From: Ctenosaura bakeri
Taxonomy: Eukaryota > Chordata > Lepidosauria > Squamata > Iguanidae
Direction: 5' to 3'
DNA: 64,000 nucleotides
NCBI GenBank assembly: GCA_948474755.1
Contig: CAOLHI010000424.1
Span: forward strand, 124,001 to 188,000
The position numbers were made by a program, and so were the translations under genes. The notes under the pieces are model-generated. The model saw only the letters and a list, made by a program, of their open reading frames with translations, ran no database searches and was not told where the DNA came from. Below, piece after piece: positions 45,601-57,453 of the stretch (position 1 is its first letter; the number at the start of each line of letters is the position of its first letter).

Positions 45601-48600
45601 AGGAGGGCATGTGCGTGCCTCGCCAGTAAGAAAATTTGCGTAGGTCAAACCGTGAATATAGAGGGAGGGCTGTATTGTAAATCTTAAATGGGAGGGGGCC
45701 AACTGGTAAATGGGAGTGAGTGAGGCTATTACCAAGAAGATGGGAAAGAATATAGGGGAACAACTTGGAAACTGATGGGAGGTGTTGCTGGTGGTGACTG
45801 GCAACTAGAGTGTTGATTTTACTTAACAATATAAGTTATTTATGGTGATTTTCTCATGCTGAGTAGTTCTCCTATACTTGGTACATACAAAGTATTCTGG
45901 CTCTATTAACTGTAAAACAAATTCTGTAAAACTGTAAAACAAATTCAAATTTTGTTTTTGAGAAAACGTCCAGAACAGCTGTTGTCCATTTACTTCATAT
46001 TCCATTTTTTTTCCGGCATGTGGCCCAATTTTATTTATATCCCACCTTTCTGCCAAAACTGGGACTCAAAAGAGCCTACAAATTAAAATACAATACAGAC
46101 AGATAAAACATATTTATCAATATAATATTAAATATACACACAGAAACACTCAGACATTTTGGATGCTTTATTCAAACCTACTTTAACATTTTCCTAGAAG
46201 CTTTTTTTTAATGCCTATGGGTTTTATGTGGAAGTTTGGTAGCAAGTTTTAATCACAACAGGAGATTCAAAAAAGGTCACTGGATGCAATACTACTCTTT
46301 AATTAATATTGGGCTCCTCCAGAGAGGGCAAATGTGTCAGAAGGTTTCTGGGTAGTTGTAGCATTCATTGCTATAGTTTTTGTTTTTTAAAAAAATAAGT
46401 AACAAAAATAAACAGTTCTGTTGTCTTAGACTATCCTAACCAATTATCATTATCATCATATGCAACATATTATTCCTACTCTTAAGTGGATCTCTTTTGA
46501 ATTCTGAAACCTGTGGGAACAAAAAAAAATCTTTCTCCTCTCCTCCTTCTCCCTTTTAATTTTTTTTTAAAGAGGTGAAGTGCTATCATGTACCAATGAA
46601 ATGGCACGTTTACATTGAAACTCTAAATTTAAAAGAAAAAAAAATCACAGAGGAGAAAATTAGCAAACCATGGAAACTGAGGAAGACCCCATGGTCCAGA
46701 TCCAAGAAACCACTATAGAAAAAGCCCTCCAAAAAAGAATGAAATAAGTGAACACAGGAGTGACAACTGGCAAACCCATGGAGTTTTACCACAAGAATGA
46801 ATGCTTCTTTAGATCAATATGGAAATATGGAATAACAGAATACAGATAGAAGAGCCCATTGACTTGATTAAAAAAAAAAAAAAGGCTGAAGCATAGCAAT
46901 CAAAGGCCTCTCAAATATTCAGCCTTTTACTTCCGGTAAAAAAGTTTGACCTTGAAGGATAAGAAATTTCTATCCAGACACCAGACTCTTCCACAACTCC
47001 AGGTTTATAAAACTGAAAACCAAGGCCATTTCCACACTAGATTGCTATAGTGCTATTATTCCACTTTTAACATCTTATGGAATCCTGGAGTTTGAAGTTT
47101 AGGGAGGCCCCTCCCTAGACTGCAAACCCCAAGATTCCATAGGATGGTGAAAATGGAATAATAGCACTATAGCAATCTAGTGTGGAAATGGCCCAAAAAG
47201 GGAGAATGGAACGCTCAGAGAATCATACATGCAATTTGAAGATTCCTTGCTTTTATTTCCAGAACATTTCTAAGTGCCCAAGAGACAGGCCATGTTTTAA
47301 ATTAATGGGAATTGTTGTAATGACAATTAGAAAACTCAAGATACACAAGGTTTCTCTGCTAATAAGACGGATTGTTCCTTTTGGATCATGACCACAAAAT
47401 CAATGTTCTGCATGAGATTGTCACTTACCTTTGGTAACTCATACCTATGAGAGTCAAGAACAACCAAATTCATCATATATAAAATAATGCTAATCAGTGA
47501 CATTACAGCACTCGTGATGTTCATTCCCAGACTGCATTGCGTCTGAAAGAGATAGACAAAGAATCAGGTTATCAAAAAAGCACAGGTCTATATGAAATGA
47601 AACTGTCACATAAAAGGAATCCTCCCACTCAATTCAATATCAAGCAAATAAGTAATTGGTTAACACTCCTTCTGCCAAAGTGGACTCTGGACCCCGTGTT
47701 GCTGTCTCATGTTCCTGTCATAGCAGGGGCATTTCTGGAATATGGTCTTTTCCTCATGCTGCCAGCTAGCTTCATGACACATCAGCAGGAGACATAATAT
47801 TGCTTCTTTGCTCACCACCAGCATCACCTCTTACAGAAAGAAGGTGAAGTGCTAGCTGAACAGGAAACTCACTGTGGTCATCATCCCAGGTAGCCTGAGA
47901 ATTCTAGCATTACTTACATGGTACAGGCATGAATTTCAATGTAAGTATCCCAGATTGTGCAAGAACCATCAAAAAGGACTTGGTGGATGCTCTGTCGCTT
48001 GTTTCAGTCATCAAAGAAGGGGACTGAGCTAGACACTAAGCAGCAGATACAAAGGAGTCTGAATACTTCCCATCTTTTTCAGGATGGTCTTCATTTGCAG
48101 CAGAACTAGATGTGTCCAAGAGTTTACTGTTGATGTGAACAGGGGATGGAGGGAATTCATGGAACTCTGATATGCATTCCCCCTGTTCCTGAATCCCAAC
48201 TTCTAGTGAGCAAATTTCTGAATAACACAGAGTGCAGAAATGGCTCCCTAAAGTGTACTAAAAGGAAACTTGTTTCTTGCTATCCCCAGCACTGTAGAAG
48301 ATATAAAACCACCATGTATCTCTTGCTTTCTCACCAATCCACGAGTCAGATGTTTCTCAGCTGACACAGACAATGATCCGGAAGTAATAAACTGCCCAAA
48401 AGAAGAAAAAGGAGGCATTAGACCAGTGCTACTCAAAGTTTCAGCCAAAGGGAAGAAACATTATACTGGCACAGATTGGGGAGGGGGAAGACTGGTCTTC
48501 CAGATCAGAAAGCCCTAAAAAAACCTCAAAAACCTGCATTGGATTAAAGCTCACATTTAAAAAAAAAAAAAGAAAGAGGGGGGAAGTGGGGGGAGAGAGA

Positions 48601-51600
48601 GACATAGGGAGAGAACTTGTCTTGTATGGGACAAATGCCTGATAACAACAAATCATTTCCCTTGAAGGGCAGCTGAGTCCCCACATTATTGTAGGGAAGT
48701 GACTCCATCCTCAGTTGTAACGGCAATCTCCTCCACTCCTCCTCCAGTGTTAGTAGGTCTGCCAGGTGTCACTGCTGAAGCCTAGCCACAATTTGTGTTA
48801 GTAATAAGGGAGCCACCACCTGTGCTTGAGGCCAAGTAGTGTCATCTTTCCAGCAGAAGTGTTATTTATTGTGTAAATCACCTTCATCTACCCATACAAA
48901 GTTTATTCCCCAACTGCTGGCCTTTATGTGACAACATAGCACTATCCTCAAGGAAGGGGAAGCTATCAGCAATACTGGAAGAACATTGCTGTATGCAGAA
49001 CACAAATAAAAAACCCTACAGGGCAAGGGAACTGTTTCTAGGGCTCAGCACCAACAGTGAGACATTTTCTGATAATGTTTAAATACGACTGTCAACTCAT
49101 ACTTAACATATATGTTAACCTGTGTGTATGTGTGCATGTGTGTTTTTACTCTTCAAAATACACATTACATTTTAAAGCCAATTACTTATCAGTCGCTGGC
49201 TCCTGAGCACCAGAAGTCAACAGCCAAACAAAAATGTGTACCTAGCTCTGCAATGTCTAGATTCCCACCTACTGAAAATGGCCCTTTCCACATGACGTCG
49301 TTGTCCCACTTCTGCCACAGAATGGCAGCGGTCAGCAGACTGTGCTTCTGCACGATGTCGTCTCTGTCCCGCTGCATCCTGTCACAAAGTGTCGCACTTG
49401 CGCGGCATGTGCAAAATGGAAAAAAAATCTGTTTTGCACCACCAAGCGTGTAGCCCTCCCGTATTTACCTTGTGCCGCCACAGAAGCGCAACTGCGACGC
49501 TTCCCTCCTCGGCGCATCAATGGCAAGTGCCCAGCTGTGCTGCAGAAGGAAGAGGTGGAGCAACCATGCTTCCTTCTGCAGGGAGTGAGCAAGTGCAGTG
49601 GGGACATGCTCCCTTCTGAACCTGAACTGCAGCATGATGACACAGAAGAGCACTGTCCTGCGGAAATGGTCAATGAAACAGACTGGCTCTCAAAGACAGA
49701 CATCAACAACAAGGACAACAATGTGCTACTTACAAAAAGTCCACTGCAGAACAGATAGCCCCCAAAAGGAAAAACAACAGAAAGAACTGCAAAGCTAATG
49801 TGCATTAATCCAATCATGATCTGGACAGCCTGTGGGAAGAAACAGTACAAGCAAAATAAAGACATGAATCCTGACTTATTAAGGACAGCTTGAAAATGCC
49901 ACTTGCAAACACAGAAAGAGGTCACAGGTCATCCCATCTAATGCTTGGGGTGGGATATCACCAGGCAGGGGCTGGTTTTCTATTCTGTTTCATTTGGCCC
50001 AGAGCTGGATTTCCAAAAATACCCCCTCTCCATCCGAAAGAGGTCCTTCAGTCCCTTCATTTTGCAAGGGTGAATGGAGATGACATGCATGTGAAAGAGA
50101 AGAATGGAATACTAATTTACCACAAACACACAAACACCGCCATCTGACTTCCAAAGGTCCATGTGGGAACCAGCAATGGTTTTTCCATATCCTCTATGAT
50201 TTCTGGCTGCAACCTCTGGTTCCTTTCTCTTTCAAGAACAATTTATATGAGTGTATATGGGCACCCAAAAAATTACCTATTTTCAAATGAAAATACCCAC
50301 ATCTTGTTGGTTCTGGGAGAATCAAACAATACCTTGATCAAAAGTACTCGAGAGCATTAGTATGGCCTGAAGGTATACAGAAAAATAAGCAGGCTGCCGT
50401 TGTGTTGACACACTGGCTCAGTTGATCTTTTTTCTGTATATAAGGCTGCCTCCAGAGCTTTTGCAAACCCCGTTTTGAACATGCTTGTAGGAGCAGACCT
50501 ATTTGAAAGCTGCTTGGAGTTTTTAGGAAGGCAAGAAATCCCAAAAATAGTCTGGAGTTGTTTTTTAAAACAAACAAACAAACAAGGGACAGAAAACCTT
50601 CAATGACAATCCTTGGGCAATCCTGTAAACATCACAAACTTGTCTGGATCTTCAGAAGAATTTATTTTGAGAAAGCCAGCACCAGCAGAGGCTAGCTTGA
50701 TGGAACATAAAAGAGAAGGTTTCTCGTTATAGTGCTCCCAGATTTCAGAAAGCACCTTCCTTAGAGTTGCAATCAGTTCTGATCTGTACACCCTTCTCTT
50801 AAGAAAAACGCATCTCTTCAAACTTGTCTTTTAAACTCTTCTGACATTTTTTGTTTACTTTGGTTTTGATTTTTGCAATGATTTTAATGGCTTTATTTGT
50901 TTAATTTGTTTTATTTGGTCTTGTTTTTAATAATATCTGTGAGAATGCCTTCTTAAGTGGAAAGCTGGGGTAAATAACTAACAAAAAATAAAAGTAAGAA
51001 GTTCATTTTCAAATGCAAACAACATTGCTTGATGTTTTATTTTGTTTTATTTTAAACACTGGAGAATTCCATCTTAAACAGAGCAGACAGTCTCACTGTC
51101 TCAGGCCATTTCCACACGGGGTATTTAAAATGGTGCAGTGCGTCCTCCACGGGGGACGTCTGCACCTTGGAGCGGACTTGTTTTCGACAAATTACCGTAG
51201 ATCCGCACTTCAGTCCGCTCTGGAATGACCTCCAGCGTGCTTTTGAAAGACCTGATTTTTCCGGTCTTTCAAAAGCATGGACCGTGCCACTGCAAGCCTG
51301 TTCCCTTGTGCAGATTCACAGGCTTGCACCAATGCAAGCCTGCAATCTGTTGAGGGCGGGCTTTAGGCTGGCGAGCTTCACCGGTTGGTCGAGACCCACA
51401 ACCAACCGGAAGCCGCCATTCTGGATGCCAGAGCAGTGCGGAGCGACGACCATGCACTGCTCCTCCTCATCCTGGACCGCCAGAAGATCCAGTAAATAGC
51501 TGCGTGAGGCGATTCCCTCGCCCTGTGCAGAAATGGCCTCAGTTAGTAATATATGTGAAAAAGAAAGGATTCACGACTAGACTTATATGTCCACCCTTGT

Positions 51601-54544
51601 TTGGTCTCTTTAGTGACACTTTCTAAAAGTACTTCAACAATTTCTGATCTGTGTTCTGTACTTATCTCTTCCTGGTTTTTAAACCGATGCCTTGAAATTG
51701 TAATTCTAAACTTATTTCAAAACTTTATAAGGTCTTAGTAAGATAGGATACATAGAAAGAAATTACAAATGATAAAATGGGCCCAGAATTTAGGTCAATA
51801 GATAGATTTGCAACAATGGGAGAAAATCTGAACCAAAAGATTAAAATACACTGCCAATCAAAACATAAAAGAAAATATTTATCAAATGCACCACAGATGG
51901 TATCTCTCTCCAGAAAAACTATCTAGAATGTATACAAATAGAAAAAAATCTGCTGGAAATATAAAAAAGAGAATTTTTTTTCATTCTTGGTGGTTATGCA
52001 CTAAATCAAAAAAATTTTGGAAGACAATCTACTTAAATACGGAAAAGATTTTAGGAGTTACATTTCAAATGAAGCTGGAAATGTACTTTCTTGCCATGGC
52101 AGATGATAATCTAGAAAAAAATTATGGAAGAATTATATCTTATATACAGCTGCAGCTAGGCTGCTATTTGTCAAAAATTGGAAGTCAGAGGTAACACCAA
52201 CTATAGACGAATGTCTACTATAAGTAAGCAATATGGTGACTATGGACAAGTTGACACTATGATTAGAGATGGTTTCATAGATAAATATTTAAAAACTTAG
52301 AACCTTTGATCAACCTTTGATCAATTATCTCATAAACAATTATTCTAAATCAGCAGTAGATGGTTCTTCTGATTAAAGGTTAAAATAGATGTATGTCAGA
52401 GTTAAACAAGTACTTAAACAAGTAAACAAGCAATTTAAAAATTTAAAAATGGTTAAAGATCTATAATTATATACTTATCAGAATAACCCAATGATACTCA
52501 GGGGAAAGTTTTACTTTATTTTTCCTTTATATGTATGTGTGTAATTATTTTTTACTTTGATTTTGATTTTTTTTTCTTTATTCTCTCCCTTTTGCTATAA
52601 CCTATGCATTTTTAACTTTTTACTTTTTTGAAACTACTTTTAAAAATAAAATTAAAAAAAAAGACAATGTAATATATTCTTTCTTATTGATTGATGTTTC
52701 TACCGCTTTGTTTGAGCGGAAATACATTTACTCAATCACACAATAACTGATTTATGGGGATATCTCATTTAACAGAAACTTTGGCACCAGAGACAGAAAT
52801 AACATGGAAAGAATAGGGATAGTTTCCTATGTCACAAAAAAGAAAAATGGTTCAACATGTTTCAGCAACAGTTTTCTTCAAAGCCAACATTATGCACATG
52901 TGAAATTAAACAACCAGGTCAAGTAACCCTTGTATAAGTAAACAAAAACATTTCGGAATCTTCTAAAGACCATCCAAAAACTTCCAAAATGCAGCCTGGG
53001 ATGATTTTTTCTTTCTTTCAACAGCCTCCACTTTTCCTACGATTTCCATTTTAGTAATGAAACTTACACACTATACTATCTCAAGATGGCAAGGGAGCTG
53101 GTGAGCTGGTTTTCTTTCAATTTTGCTCTTCACACATGTTCAGTATGGGATTCTAGAGGCAGCTGTTTACCTGGTCTGTTGTCGTTAAGCACCCACAGCT
53201 GCAGTAGGATCACCCTGAACAGAATCCCATTCCTTCCCAAGTCAAGGTTTACTGCACTATTTACTGCAAACATGTTATGAATTTCTCCAGCCCTCCTTCA
53301 CCATCCTTCAAATGCTGGCGCTGTGCAAAAAAAACCCCTTCCAGCTAGATAGAAAACAAGGGGGCGGAACTGGGCTACTATAAAAAGACATTTCTTTATC
53401 AGATAGTTTGTTAACTGAGGTATGTCTACGTACAGGATAATAGAAATTATCTCATTTTGTATTAGGGAATTTATTTAAATAAGGCACTATTTAATGTTCT
53501 TGATCGATTTTCAAATTGTTACATATTACTTAAATGTAATATTAAGTGGAAAGGCCAAACTGGTTTTTTTTTCTTTTGTATTTTTGTTATGTAGCTTTGG
53601 TTATGTTTAATATTTTAGAAAAATGTCTACTTGAACAATTTGATAGGATTAGGCATTCATTATCTTCTCAAATGAACAAGAGCTAACCATGAGGATATCA
53701 ATAGAGTTCTGAAATGTAATAGGGCCCAGATAGGAAAGAAATACTAGAATCATTTTTGGAAATATATTATAGAACATCTCCCCTAAAAAATTTTTTTTAG
53801 AAAAATATGAACTGTCTTAATATAAAGTATGTGAAGATGCAATGAAAATCTGGCAACTTGGTTGGCTCAGTAGTAAAACACTGGTTTTAATTCTAAGGAA
53901 AACTTCCTTCACTGAGTTTTGACCATAATATCAGAGTGTGGATAATTTATTCTGGATTACAAAAGAAACCCCTACTCAGCATAGGCATTGGCCGTTTAGG
54001 GTGGGGATGAATTGAGGAACTGTAGATTCAAAATGTAACTTTTCAAGCTCTGTGTACAATGTACAAAAATATTTTTTTTCAATTTTTTTCTAGTAATCAC
54101 AGGCCATAGGGGGGAACCTATGTGTGAAGGAGTGATATGCTGCTGGATACAGCCCATTAGTTTCTGCTTGGCTCCTCCCACCAAAAGGTTAAGCTAAATT
54201 GGCTGGAAATGGAAAGCGTAAGTTTACTTCCAAACCGGGTATCCTGGTTTATTATACAACCTACAAAATAGGGAAGTAAATTAGGATTTGTTCTGACTTT
54301 TTCAGCAGAGATCAAAGGCACTCACCCCCAGCGTCTTGGTTTCCTTTTTGCAAAATTTCTCCAAGCGTCCCAATCCAGGGTTCTGCTCAGATGAGTTGCT
54401 GGGAATCCCAGGTTGCTGCCCTCCACAGGGTACATATTGTACCACCACTGGTTGCTGTGTAACAGCAGTACCAGGAAATCCCTGGCCTGCTTGAATTACA
54501 TTGGCACCACTTACGGGAATGTATGCTACTGTTCCACTAGCCAT
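42582..54544 (-). CDS. MS4A: MS4A family four-pass membrane protein, gene C (complete)
   Basis: Six coding exons, all phase 0 and all with GT-AG sites: 54544-54326 (residues 1-73), 49829-49734 (74-105), 48391-48335 (106-124), 47542-47429 (125-162), 44745-44632 (163-200) and 42698-42582 (201-238, TGA). This gives 238 residues, a normal MS4A length. Blocks in order: LEKFCKKETKTLG, AVQIMIGLMHISFAVLSVV (TM1), GGYLFCSGLF plus FITSGSLSVSAEKH (TM2), TQCSLGMNITSAVMSLIS (TM3), VLVILFSLLEFFICIFA (TM4), and a cytoplasmic tail with VYVPYTVNGG and APPAYNAV. The TM1-TM2 exon is 9 codons shorter than in A and B, leaving almost no first extracellular loop. The PPAY motif is a candidate WW-domain ligand. Leader exon predicted at 57891. 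N-terminal style suggests the MS4A8/MS4A15-like group, member unresolved. Confidence 0.92.
43166..43602. mobile_element. Tigger/pogo-like non-autonomous element
   Basis: CAGTTGGCCCTCCACTGCAG on the left pairs with AGCAAATGTGAAGAGCCAACTG on the right. TA on both flanks (43164-43165, 43603-43604). In gene C's last intron. Confidence 0.8.
44632..44745 (-). CDS. MS4A: MS4A gene C exon, TM4
   Basis: 38 codons; acceptor CATATTTAG, donor GTAAGC. GLCVLVILFSLLEFFICIFA then FGCQAICCRSVP, the family CQ..CC juxtamembrane motif. Confidence 0.9.
45229..45672. mobile_element. Tigger/pogo-like non-autonomous element
   Basis: CAGTGGCCTCTTCTCTTTCA left, TGAATATAGAGGGAGGGCTG right, TA on both flanks (45227-45228, 45673-45674). 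Interior open frames up to 182 codons have no transposase motif. In gene C intron 4. Confidence 0.75.
46015..46140. mobile_element. Reptilian repeat tail fragment
   Basis: CCAATTTTATTTATATCCCACCTTTCTGCC followed by ACTGGGACTCAAAAGAGCC, a common 3'-tail motif of squamate retroposons. Family uncertain. Confidence 0.4.
47024..47193. mobile_element. Palindromic MITE with CAA duplication
   Basis: About 45-base arms, GGCCATTTCCACACTAGATT and exact complement at the right end. Flanked by CAA at 47021-47023 and 47194-47196. The near identity of the arms suggests a recent copy. Lies about 240 bases downstream of gene C's TM3 exon. Confidence 0.9.
47429..47542 (-). CDS. MS4A: MS4A gene C exon, TM3
   Basis: 38 codons; acceptor TCTTTCAG, donor GTAAGT. 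TQCSLGMNITSAVMSLIS then loop DSHRYELPK. Confidence 0.9.
48335..48391 (-). CDS. MS4A: MS4A gene C exon, TM2 remainder
   Basis: 19 codons FITSGSLSVSAEKHLTRGL; acceptor TTTTGGGCAG, donor GTGAGA. Confidence 0.9.
49280..49671. mobile_element. Inverted-repeat DNA element with AAT duplication
   Basis: GGCCCTTTCCACATGACG left, GTCCTGCGGAAATGGTC right. AAT on both flanks (49277-49279, 49672-49674). Interior GC-rich and related to 28906-29340. Ends only about 60 bases from the donor of gene C's TM1-TM2 exon. Confidence 0.8.
49734..49829 (-). CDS. MS4A: MS4A gene C exon, TM1 to start of TM2, shortened
   Basis: 32 codons, acceptor TTCCCACAG, donor GTAAGT. Compared with the 41-codon exon of A and B, nine codons of the first extracellular loop are missing, keeping the frame. 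GYPFWGGLF is replaced by GYLFCSGLF. Confidence 0.9.
51104..51538. mobile_element. Inverted-repeat DNA element with TCA duplication
   Basis: GGCCATTTCCACAC left, GTGCAGAAATGGCC right. TCA at 51101-51103 and 51539-51541. Interior different from the other copies and includes a local inverted repeat (GAAAGACC..TTTTTCCGGTCTTTC). Confidence 0.85.
51735..52662 (+). mobile_element. L1-type LINE, 3' fragment
   Basis: Reads MHHRWYLSPEKLSRMYTNRK and FFHSWWLCTKSKKFWKTIYL, the ORF2 C-terminal Cys/His/Trp block as in the L1 copies at 10401 and 61311. Ends in AAAATAAAATTAAAAAAAAAG. More diverged than the 7.8-kb copy. Confidence 0.75.
52663..54300. other. Gene C intron, no further feature seen
   Basis: AT-rich with homopolymer runs. 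No coding segment or identified repeat. Confidence 0.45.
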
Positions 54545-54576
54545 GCTCACCAGATGTATTGCCCCAGATAAGTAAT
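54326..54576 (-). CDS. MS4A: MS4A gene C exon with start codon
   Basis: Acceptor GTGTTTGCAG, 32 untranslated bases, ATG at 54544-54542, 73 codons ending KKETKTLG at donor GTGAGT. A farther in-frame ATG lies upstream of the acceptor and is ignored. N-terminus rich in Gly, Gln, Val and Pro. Confidence 0.9.
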
Positions 54577-54647
54577 CTGCAAACACATCAAAGATTAGGA
54601 CCAATGTTAAATATTTCCTGCATCATGGCACATATACCAGCTATGCA

Positions 54648-54677
54648 AAATAATAACAATAATAATAATAATAATAA
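54648..54677. repeat. (AAT)n microsatellite
   Basis: About ten units of AAT in gene C's first intron. Confidence 0.95.
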
Positions 54678-56098
54678 ATTTGAGCCTGAGAGATTGAGCT
54701 CTCTGCCACTGATTTGACTTCTGAATAAATGATCAACAAAGAATCCTTCTTTGTGGCTGTCAAAGCATTAAAACACAAAAACATTGAGATAAATGCAGGC
54801 ACTTGGGTTTCTAAAATCATGTTAACGCAAATTTAAAAAAGGTACAAAATTTGTGCAAGCACTAAATATTACACAGACAAAAATATAAAAAGAGACAGAT
54901 GACGCAGTCAGGGAAAGGGCTGCATTGGAGGATATATTAAATGTTTTCTAGCCCCCTCATTACAGTAGAAAAGAACAAGCAAGATAGACTGCACCTTGAT
55001 GTCTGTTAATAGTGGAATTATGCATGAGTCCTTTGCCATTTTTGCAAAAAGAGCTGCAAGTATGCAGCAAAGAAGCACAGGAAACTGTGAGAAAGGAGAG
55101 GTAAATGAGGGTTTCCTCTTGTTGTTCCAGAGAGAATGAAATTAAAGTGAACAAAGCATATCCTTCACAGTCATTCTTTAATGAAAGCCAAGGACTGGTA
55201 TAGATTAACTGTAAGCTCCTTTTCTTGTCTAGAACAAGAGACCATTACTAACCTAATACCAGCACAATTGTTCAGTTTCCTGTGTTCTAGTCTCACTTTC
55301 TACAGCACGCCATTTTAGGAGACATGCCCTCTCCCTCCATTTTCCTACATTTCTATTTGAACTGATTTATTTCTGCAATGCCAATACAGAACGCAGGATG
55401 CTTGCTGCCAAGAAATTTCTTGGGCATAAGGGAAACATTCTCAGATGGGGTCAAAGTGGCATTGCCAGGTTTTCAAAATAGCAATAAGGAACAGTCCAAA
55501 TTCATGACATGCAGGGTTGGCCATCAGTAAATACTGTTAAGAGGTTTGTGTTCCACCTAAATAGCAAACAAAAATATTGGTTTCAGATAATTTAGGCATA
55601 CATTTCTCTGTAAAATTAACATTCTCCACATTCATAAATTATATGAGTCACATGCTTCTGTCTTTATGAAGGGCCTACAATACAGGATTTTTTGGCATGC
55701 TGATCAATCTGTATAAAAATAAAACTGTCAAATAGAGGAGACTCCTTATAAGGGATACCTGCCAGTCCTAAAAAGGGACAAGCTTCCCAACCCTCAATTA
55801 AGGGGCATCTCTAACAAAGACAAACACATGGCAACTCTGGGTCAAACAGCAGTTCTTCCTCTCCCCATGCAAGGTTCAACTGGAAAGCACTCCATATTAC
55901 GGACAAATGAAGTTGACTATAATAAGCCTTGCTCTGGTTGAGTGTATGTATATATGGGTGCATATTTATTACTCCTGAAGGATAATGTATGTGGTGTAAC
56001 CGATCTCACTTTCACTTTTTTTGAAACGGTTGGAACACAGAGTTGTCAGAGGTTTTATAGTGGAAGAATAAAGAGGGTCAGTCTAGATGACCTCTGGG
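54678..56098. other. Gene C first intron, no further feature seen
   Basis: No family-matching coding sequence and no obvious repeat boundaries. Confidence 0.45.
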
Positions 56099-56430
56099 TG
56101 TGAGGGAAAAGCAGTTAATTTTCTCTGCAATTGAAGTCCCTCTGTGTTTGAAAGGAATACAATAGAACTCTGTAAGATAGAATGTTAGGGAGGATGGAAT
56201 GTGCCTCGCTATGCTTCCTTTACTTTGCAACATTTGTAAGATTACACTAGAGAATGGTGGGAACTTTTGTACACATCAGTTTCCTTTCTTGAACATGTGA
56301 TGACTGTACTGGAAAATGTATAAATCACTGTGAATATGAAGAGGCGGGGCTCAGTCTTTTGGGAATGATCCCACTGAGACAAATAAACGATTTTCCTTAA
56401 TCCGTGGGTCTCTATCTCTGTTCTGCAACA
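56099..56430 (+). mobile_element. Solo LTR, plus orientation
   Basis: TG..CA ends (TGTGAGGGAAAAG to TTCTGCAACA), TATA-like GTATAAATC near 56319, AATAAACG polyadenylation signal near 56382. Homologous to the inverted copy at 28150-28450. Confidence 0.65.
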
Positions 56431-56562
56431 GTTTATAATGACCGTGCTGTTACCACCTTCCTTATCTAATGAGATTTGTTGCAGATGATCATAATAATTA
56501 ATGCCACACTGTGAAAAACTGCTACTAGCTCCAGCAGATACCATTTTTAAGGCACATGAGCA

Positions 56563-56784
56563 GAGGCCCTTTTGCACTACACAAAATAACTCTAGGATTC
56601 CGCTCTAGCTTCCCTCGCTCCTTCCTATGGAATCCTGGGATTTGCAATTAATGAAGATATTTGGAATTCTCAGCCAGGAAACACCTCTTAGACCAAAATA
56701 CAAATCCCAGAATTTGATGGGATCCACCCCTAGCAGTCAGAAGCGAAACCGTAGCACTGTAACTGGGGAGTGTGAAAGAGCCCC
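56563..56784. mobile_element. Diverged short inverted-repeat MITE
   Basis: GAGGCCCTTTTGCACTAC left, GGGGAGTGTGAAAGAGCCCC right. Contains TATGGAATCCTGGGATTTG like the palindromic copies at 32555 and 47024. Confidence 0.65.
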
Positions 56785-57254
56785 AGGCATGGGCATTCCT
56801 TACTTCTTGGCCTGATTTTAGGGGTGCAGGGACATAAACATCCTGACATAAATACCCTCAGTTTGAACTGTTCCAAGTTTTAATATGCTTTCCAAACATG
56901 AGGCTATTTCTTTTCAATCAAATTGAATGAGGGCGGGGCAGGGCGGGGGGACAACATGGAAGAAGCTTTCAGCACACCTTCAATTAGTTTCTTTTCTGTC
57001 CAGTGCAGAAGGCAGAGAAGGAACATGGGCTATGCATGATTTCAGAAGAGGAATACAAGAGGACACTTAACTCTTCCCTTCCCACTCATTGTAGCCCAAG
57101 TCCCCTCCTTCCAGTTTAATATGTTTTCTCCCCTTCAAGGCCTGAGAAGAGAAGGCCATTCTCTGTCATTCCAGTTTTCCAGCTGCTTTTAAAATGTCCC
57201 AATTTCAATCTCCATCTTGTACTTTTCCTTTTCTACTTTGTTGGGGGCAATTAG

Positions 57255-57392
57255 CTAAAACACATTGTAAACCGCTTAGAGAGCACTTAGCTGATAAGCG
57301 GTATAGAAATACATGCTATTTGTAATGTATAATGTATTTCATGTTGTTCGCTGCCTCGATCCATGTGGAGAGGCGGGATACAAATAAATAAA

Positions 57393-57395
<3 letters not shown>
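57255..57395 (+). mobile_element. SINE/LINE tail fragment
   Basis: ATAAGCGGTATAGAAATACATGC.. through GTTGTTCGCTGCCTCGATCC to GGCGGGATACAAATAAATAAA. The same tail terminates the SINE at 36044-36275. Confidence 0.65.

Positions 57396-57453
<58 letters not shown>

Noticed and set aside
45256..45804. Open frame of 182 codons on the minus strand
   Set aside because: Mostly inside the Tigger-like element at 45229-45672; no homology recognised.
49332..49925. Open frame of 197 codons covering gene C's TM1-TM2 exon
   Set aside because: Only 49829-49734 is exon; the rest is intron and inverted-repeat element read through by chance.
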